This document shows, piece by piece, positions 59,129 to 64,000 of a DNA stretch of 64,000 bases. This DNA comes from Solanum dulcamara (taxonomy: Eukaryota > Streptophyta > Magnoliopsida > Solanales > Solanaceae), in the NCBI RefSeq assembly GCF_947179165.1, contig NC_077238.1:75693257-75757256 (forward strand), in the 5' to 3' direction. Below the pieces are notes generated by a model. The model ran no database searches. It was not told the DNA's origin and was given only the letters and a program-made list of their open reading frames with translations. How positions within the stretch are numbered: the first letter of the stretch is position 1; each line of letters starts with the position of its first letter. The position numbers were made by a program, and so were the translations under genes.

Positions 59129-59656
59129 CTAAGCGCGGACCTTAGAAAGTAATTTGAACATTAAACTTGAAGATCTAGGATCCCAAAAAAGTCCAATTTC
59201 ATCACCAATGCCCAATTCGCGATCCTTAAACAATTTGACGCACAAAAGAGAAAAATCATCATTGTACAACTTCCTTAAGCAAACACTTCCACCTTCATAC
59301 TTCTTAGGGACTTTCTCCTCAGTTACATCCCACACGTCAACAGCCACACCATACCCGTTCTCCAAACTTTTGGCCACGTCCAACGTCCAATATCGAAGAA
59401 TGTACTCAAACGTCTCATAAAATGGAATCACCAGCTTTCCTACAACTGCCTCGTCATTGGTAATCTTTTTCTTGATCTGCCATGAGTTTTCCAAATCGAT
59501 TTTTGGGGCAGGGTATATGTCCCTTATCTCAATTAGTTCTCGAGTCACTACCCATGGAGTGTTGTTAACTTTGCAAGCTTCTTCTTCTTCTTTTGATGGA
59601 AAGAAATTGTAAAAGAAGGTCTTCTTAGTGCTAAGCAAAGGCTTTTGATGAGACAT
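59129..59656 (-). CDS. B3-domain protein, short, likely intact
   Basis: A clean 175-residue frame from ATG at 59656. Residues about 60-170 fit the plant B3 fold of the DUF313-like kind: Ile-Lys-Lys-Lys-Ile-Thr-Asn-Asp-Glu at the start, Lys-Leu-Val-Ile-Pro-Phe, Val-Asp-Val-Trp-Asp-Val, and near the end Gly-Asp-Glu-Ile-Gly-Leu-Phe-Trp-Asp-Pro-Arg, the usual last strands. Small single-domain members of this family are common in Solanaceae and are presumed nuclear DNA-binding proteins; targets are mostly unknown. Copy A (21490-22029) is dead through a lost ATG and a stop. The 5' flank is shared with copy A up to about 60285. It stands alone among remnants, so expression should not be assumed. Confidence 0.75.
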   Translation of the reverse strand: MSHQKPLLSTKKTFFYNFFPSKEEEEACKVNNTPWVVTRELIEIRDIYPAPKIDLENSWQIKKKITNDEAVVGKLVIPFYETFEYILRYWTLDVAKSLENGYGVAVDVWDVTEEKVPKKYEGGSVCLRKLYNDDFSLLCVKLFKDRELGIGDEIGLFWDPRSSSLMFKLLSKVRA

Positions 59657-60290
59657 TGAAGAAATATTTGGAAGGATACACTGGAAAAAAAGAGGTAGTA
59701 ATGTGCTATTTATAACAGTAAAATTCTAAACAAACAGAGAATTATTATCCCTTATAGGAAAGAAATTTAATTTCCTTCTAGAATTGAAAGAACCTTTTCC
59801 TAATAGATTTGGAAAGAAATTTTTTGTCCTTCTAGGAGTGAAAGAATCTTTTCCTAATAGATTTGGAAAGAAATTTATTGTCCTTCTAGGATTGAAAGAA
59901 ACTTTTCCTACGATATTTCCGCCATAATTATCAATACGGTTGTGCACTTCAATTTGGTGTGAAATTCGATCTGTTTGAATAACATTTGATTTTTTATTAC
60001 TCTCTTCATTTTAATTTACTTGTCTAATTTTGATTTTGTACAAAATTTCAAGAAAATAAAGAAAAAATTTGAATCTCATGGTCTCAATTAGAATTTGACC
60101 ATAAATTTTCAATTAGATCATGAAAATTTGCTGTCAACTATTTGTTTGACCATAAATTCTCAATCAGATTTTGACAATCTGTCTTCAAAAGAATTTCAAG
60201 TTTCAAAATCTGAAAATTGCATCTTCAAAAACTAAATTTTTCAAGTTCAAAATTTGTTGCCAAATGGGAGCCAAAATTAAAGATACGTGG
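59657..60290. repeat. Duplicated 5' flank of the B3 gene, copy B
   Basis: Matches 22030-22698. It contains two to three tandem units with GGAAAGAAATTTATTGTCCTTCTAGG (about 59810-59900). The match ends near 60285, the right border of copy B. Confidence 0.8.
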
Positions 60291-60750
60291 AATATACAAA
60301 AATATCATTTGATCTTGCAGTCTTAAACATATTATAGCGAAAGTTTAAATTAAAAAATTGCCCAAAATATATACAAAACATTCTTTTTAAATTTGAATAA
60401 AAAAATGGAATGGATATTATTTAAGTAAAAATAAAAATATGTATCACTTTGTAGTTTTTCATATCATTAACATATACATTTTTTTAAAGGGAAGGGTCTG
60501 ATATACCCCTCACCTTTGTCATTTAGAGTTGATATACCCATCGCTATAAAATTGGTTTATATATATACCTCTACTGTTAGACCCTCAGCTTGATGGTTCT
60601 AGTGGCTCGGGCTTGGCTAGGGATTTACATGATGAACCTAATCAAGGCCCAATGCAATTAATCAAGATTGAGTTCAATTGACACAAGACCTTGGCAATGC
60701 CATGGCTAAGGCATGCAAGGCAAGGCATGGCTAACGCATGACAAGGGTTG
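60291..60750. other. Intergenic, no gene seen
   Basis: AT-rich, with a GGGTCTGATATACCCCTCACC-like block (about 60495) that looks like a dispersed repeat, and an imperfect repeat of GGCATGGCTAA near 60700-60740. No ends were found. Confidence 0.4.
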
Positions 60751-61658
60751 TGTCACGCCCCGAGAGGGTACCCTAGACGTGGCCGGCACTCGAAGACCAT
60801 TACTGGTCCCCAAGCGAACCATTTGATCCAATCACACATCCATTCATATCAATCAATCAGCGGAAAGTTTAAAATAAAAAAATAATTTAGTGGGTAACTC
60901 AAATCGTCAATCTAACTCAAATAATAAAGGCCATGGGCTAACAAATCGAACTCCAATCTATGTCGTTAAATAGTTTGACAAGAATAATTCAAGAAATAAA
61001 ATACTCAATCGACCCATCATTATCTAGTCTATGAAGCCTCTATCACTACTATCTAATTGGTGCCAATGACAGGTTCATGGCTACTTCAAATCATAATGAA
61101 AAGACTAACTCGACGCAAGAATAACTTAAGTGGTATCCTCCGAATGTAGGGGAGGACTCACCAATAAGCTGAGTGTGAACAGATCCTCAACGGTGCGCCT
61201 ATTGATGATCTCTTAAACTTGTCTCTATATTATGAAATGATGCAGGTCCAAATGGACATCAGTACGTGAAATGTAAGAGTATGTAATATGGCAGAATGAA
61301 ACAATACCGATTCAAATATCTCAAGTCATAAAGATAAGAGATGCCCAATCAAGGTATCATAAGTCTAAAGTAAGAATACGGTTTAGACAGAGACTACTTA
61401 TATACAATCCAATTCAATTTAATCACATACCATCCAATTCAATCCAATCATATACAATTCGATCCAATCGAATCGCATACAATCCGATCCAATCCAATCA
61501 TGTACCATCCAATTCAATCCATTAATTTACAATTCAATCGCATACCATCCAATCCAATTCAACCATATTCAATCCAATCCAATCTTGTACAATCCAATTA
61601 AATCCTAGCCAATCATTTACAATCCAATCACATACCATCCAATCCAATCTAATCATAT
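60751..61658 (-). mobile_element. Family X solo LTR, outer copy, interrupted
   Basis: On the plus strand it starts TGTCACGCCCCGAGAGGG, like 42099, and runs to its tandem array (about 61395-61655), where another copy of the family enters at 61659. The rest must lie beyond the window. Confidence 0.8.
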
Positions 61659-64000
61659 TGTCACACCCCGGGAGGGTACCCTAGACATAATCGGCACTCA
61701 GAAAACCATTTTTGGCTCCCAAGCGAACCACATAGCCTGATCACACATTCGTTCATTCATTCAATCAGCGGAAGACAAAAAAATAAAGAGAATATTCGGT
61801 GGAAAACTCAAAACATTGATCTAACTCAAAGAATAAAGGCCATGGGCCAACAAATCAACTCTAATATTTGTCATTAAAAATAGTTTGACAAGAATAATGT
61901 AAGGAAAGAAATACTCAATCGACCCTTCACTATCTAGTCTATGAAGCCTCTATCACTACAATCTAATTGGTGCTAATGACATGTTCATGGCTACCTTAAT
62001 TCAAAATAAAAAGGGCTAACTCGATGCAAGAATGATATAAGCGGTGTCCTCCGGGTGTAGGAAAGGACACACCAATACGCTGAGTGTGTATAGATCCTCA
62101 ATGGTGCTTCTATTGACGATCTCTTAAACCTGTCTCTGCATCATAAAATGATGCAGGTCCAAATAGTCGTCAATACATGGAATGTACGAGTATTTAATAT
62201 GGCAGAATGAAACATACATCAAGGAAGAATAACGTTGGTTCAAATATCTCCGAATGAGAAAGATAAGAGAGACTCAAATAAGGCATCATAAGTCTAAAGT
62301 AAGAATACATTTTTAGACAAAGACCAATCACACATCATACAATCATACACAATACAGTTCAATCAAATCGTATACCATCCGATTCAATTCAATCATATAC
62401 AATCGGTTCAATCCGGTCATATATGATCCGATCCAATCCAATCATATACGTTTCCATTGTACACTATCCAATCACATATCATATAATCCAATCCATCACA
62501 CATCACATAATCCAATCATATAAAATCAACTCAACAATCAACTCAAAGGGCTCAACTCAATAACTTTGCAAATTAAATTATGCAATGTTTTACAATTCAA
62601 CTCAATCATCTATAATCACATTCAAACCAATCATATCAAGCACAATCCATTCAATTGGGAGTTTCTCTAACCGACAACTATCACCATATGAGCGAGTGAT
62701 AGTACAACAAGCCGACGTTATTGCCACGTCCGTTCATACCTTGCCAGGGTATGAATGAATCAACCAATCATGGATCCAATCCAACCAAGTCCTATAATGT
62801 CAGGACAACAAAATGGGAAGCATCCGACTTTAACGGTTCCATCCCCTTCTACGTTTGGCGACGTAGTTTATTGGTTTGAGTATGGACTATACTCTTACCC
62901 AATTCGGTGCTCAATACTTCTCCCAAGACTCAATATGCTCATATCTATCAAGTGAGTAAAATACTCAAAATACTAATTTAGTCTCATTAGACTCTTTCAA
63001 ATCAACTCATTTAGTCTAATTGGACTCTTTTCAAAACTCAAATCAAATCTGGTCTCATTGGACCTTCTTTCAAATCGACTCATCTCAAATCATCAAACTC
63101 CTCTCTTTAAATTGATACCATCTCAACTCAATGGATGTAGAAAATATTATATGCATTTAAAATATAATTCCAACTCCTCAACTCTACCTTAAAATAGACA
63201 TTTTTATGTAAAAATGTTCAACTCATTTATACTCAAAATACTCATGTTCAAAATAATTAAAAGATTTTTTAAACTCAACTCATGCTTAAACTCTTTTTAA
63301 ATCATAGACGAAACTAATAATTCTTTAGATTCAAAATAGTGTGTAAATAGTTTATGCAAAAAGGTTCACAAATAATTTATTTAAAGTTCCTCCTCAAAAG
63401 ATCATTTATTTTCAAAATATTCCTAAGACTCCAATCAACTCAAATTATGCACATCACATACCACAAAATCGCATTAGACTCCAATCCACTTCATCACACA
63501 ACATGCTCATCAACATAATCTCTCCATTCATATCATCATCAAATACCATTATTCACACCGTCATCAAACATCATCATCACATCATCATCATCATCAAACA
63601 TTATCATCACATTATTGTTAAATATCATCATCACATCAATCGTCAAACATCTACTCCAAAATCCTTATTTTAGTCTTATGTTCAATTTATGGAAGCAAAA
63701 GGACATTTTTAACTATCCAATCCATTCTTTTCATTCCAATCAATACACATATACACAAAACCATCCATCTCAACTCAAGATAAATTATGACCAAAGAAAT
63801 CTCATCTTGGGTTCATGTGAATGAAACATGAATCCATACTCTCAACAAAAACTCAACTCAAGAATATCATCAACATCTATAAATCTATATACAAAGATAC
63901 ATTTGTAGTCAATAATATGAAAGATAACTATTTAGTAACTCAAGTCATTAAAATCATCAACCAACCAATAGTATCTAAAAACATTCTATAGTTTAGGAAA
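61659..64000 (-). mobile_element. Family X LTR, inner copy, cut by the window end
   Basis: Starts TGTCACACCCCGGGAGGG on the plus strand, inside the tandem array of the outer copy; CATAT (61654-61658) would be the target repeat, to be confirmed beyond the window. It has its own array at about 62310-62530, and a CATCAT-rich stretch at 63530-63655. The two copies have the same orientation, unlike the pair at 42099-46945. Confidence 0.8.

Overview
This is a gene-poor, AT-rich stretch of a plant nuclear genome. The best guess is the nightshade family (Solanaceae, probably Solanum). The reasons are Au-type and TS-type SINE pieces, leucine-rich-repeat fragments that look like the late-blight R1 class, a GeBP/STOREKEEPER-like gene, a small B3-domain gene, and many Ty1/copia and Ty3/gypsy LTR retrotransposons. 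No tRNA, rRNA, CRISPR array or bacterial-type operon was seen. Only two full-length, undamaged host genes are supported: a GeBP/STOREKEEPER-like gene (6218-7225, minus) and a B3-like gene (59129-59656, minus). Nearly everything else is transposon sequence or broken gene copies.

Layout. 0-8.5 kb: a duplicated divergent pair. The broken copy is a GeBP-like pseudogene (about 1660-2600, minus) with a small pseudogene (about 2985-3175, plus). The better copy is the GeBP-like gene at 6218-7225 with a small reading frame from 8229. Between them lie a hAT-type MITE (3327-3514) and a solo LTR (4543-5283). 8.8-22.7 kb and 48.3-60.3 kb: two copies, A and B, of one host segment with the order type I MADS pseudogene, an unidentified remnant, an R1-like LRR fragment, and a B3 gene. 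Copy A holds a copia element (10713-16129) and an LTR-like block (about 16.8-20.4 kb). Copy B holds a copia element (51753-57207) and an LTR relic (48638-about 50756). Between A and B lies a layered nest (22.7-47.9 kb): a chromovirus-type gypsy element on the minus strand, with a 3 kb solo LTR in its integrase and a Tat/Ogre-like, three-LTR composite in its 5' LTR. That composite itself contains two oppositely oriented solo LTRs of one family, one inside the other (42099-46945), and an AT-rich MITE. 60.3-64 kb: two more nested LTRs of that family, running off the window.

Target-site duplications set the order of several insertions: GTATG for the copia element in copy B, TTGGT for the solo LTR in the gypsy integrase, ACTTA and then AAAAC for the outer and inner solo LTRs, and GGATT for the solo LTR near 5 kb. 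Copy A keeps the empty site for the copia insertion of copy B.

The most unusual pattern is that several different LTRs carry, just upstream of their TATA box, a short cluster of imperfect palindromes or tandem repeats. This cluster differs completely between copies while the surrounding LTR stays recognisable. No retroelement here looks coding-competent; all have stops, frameshifts or changed catalytic residues. All family calls rest on reading the sequence, without database searches.
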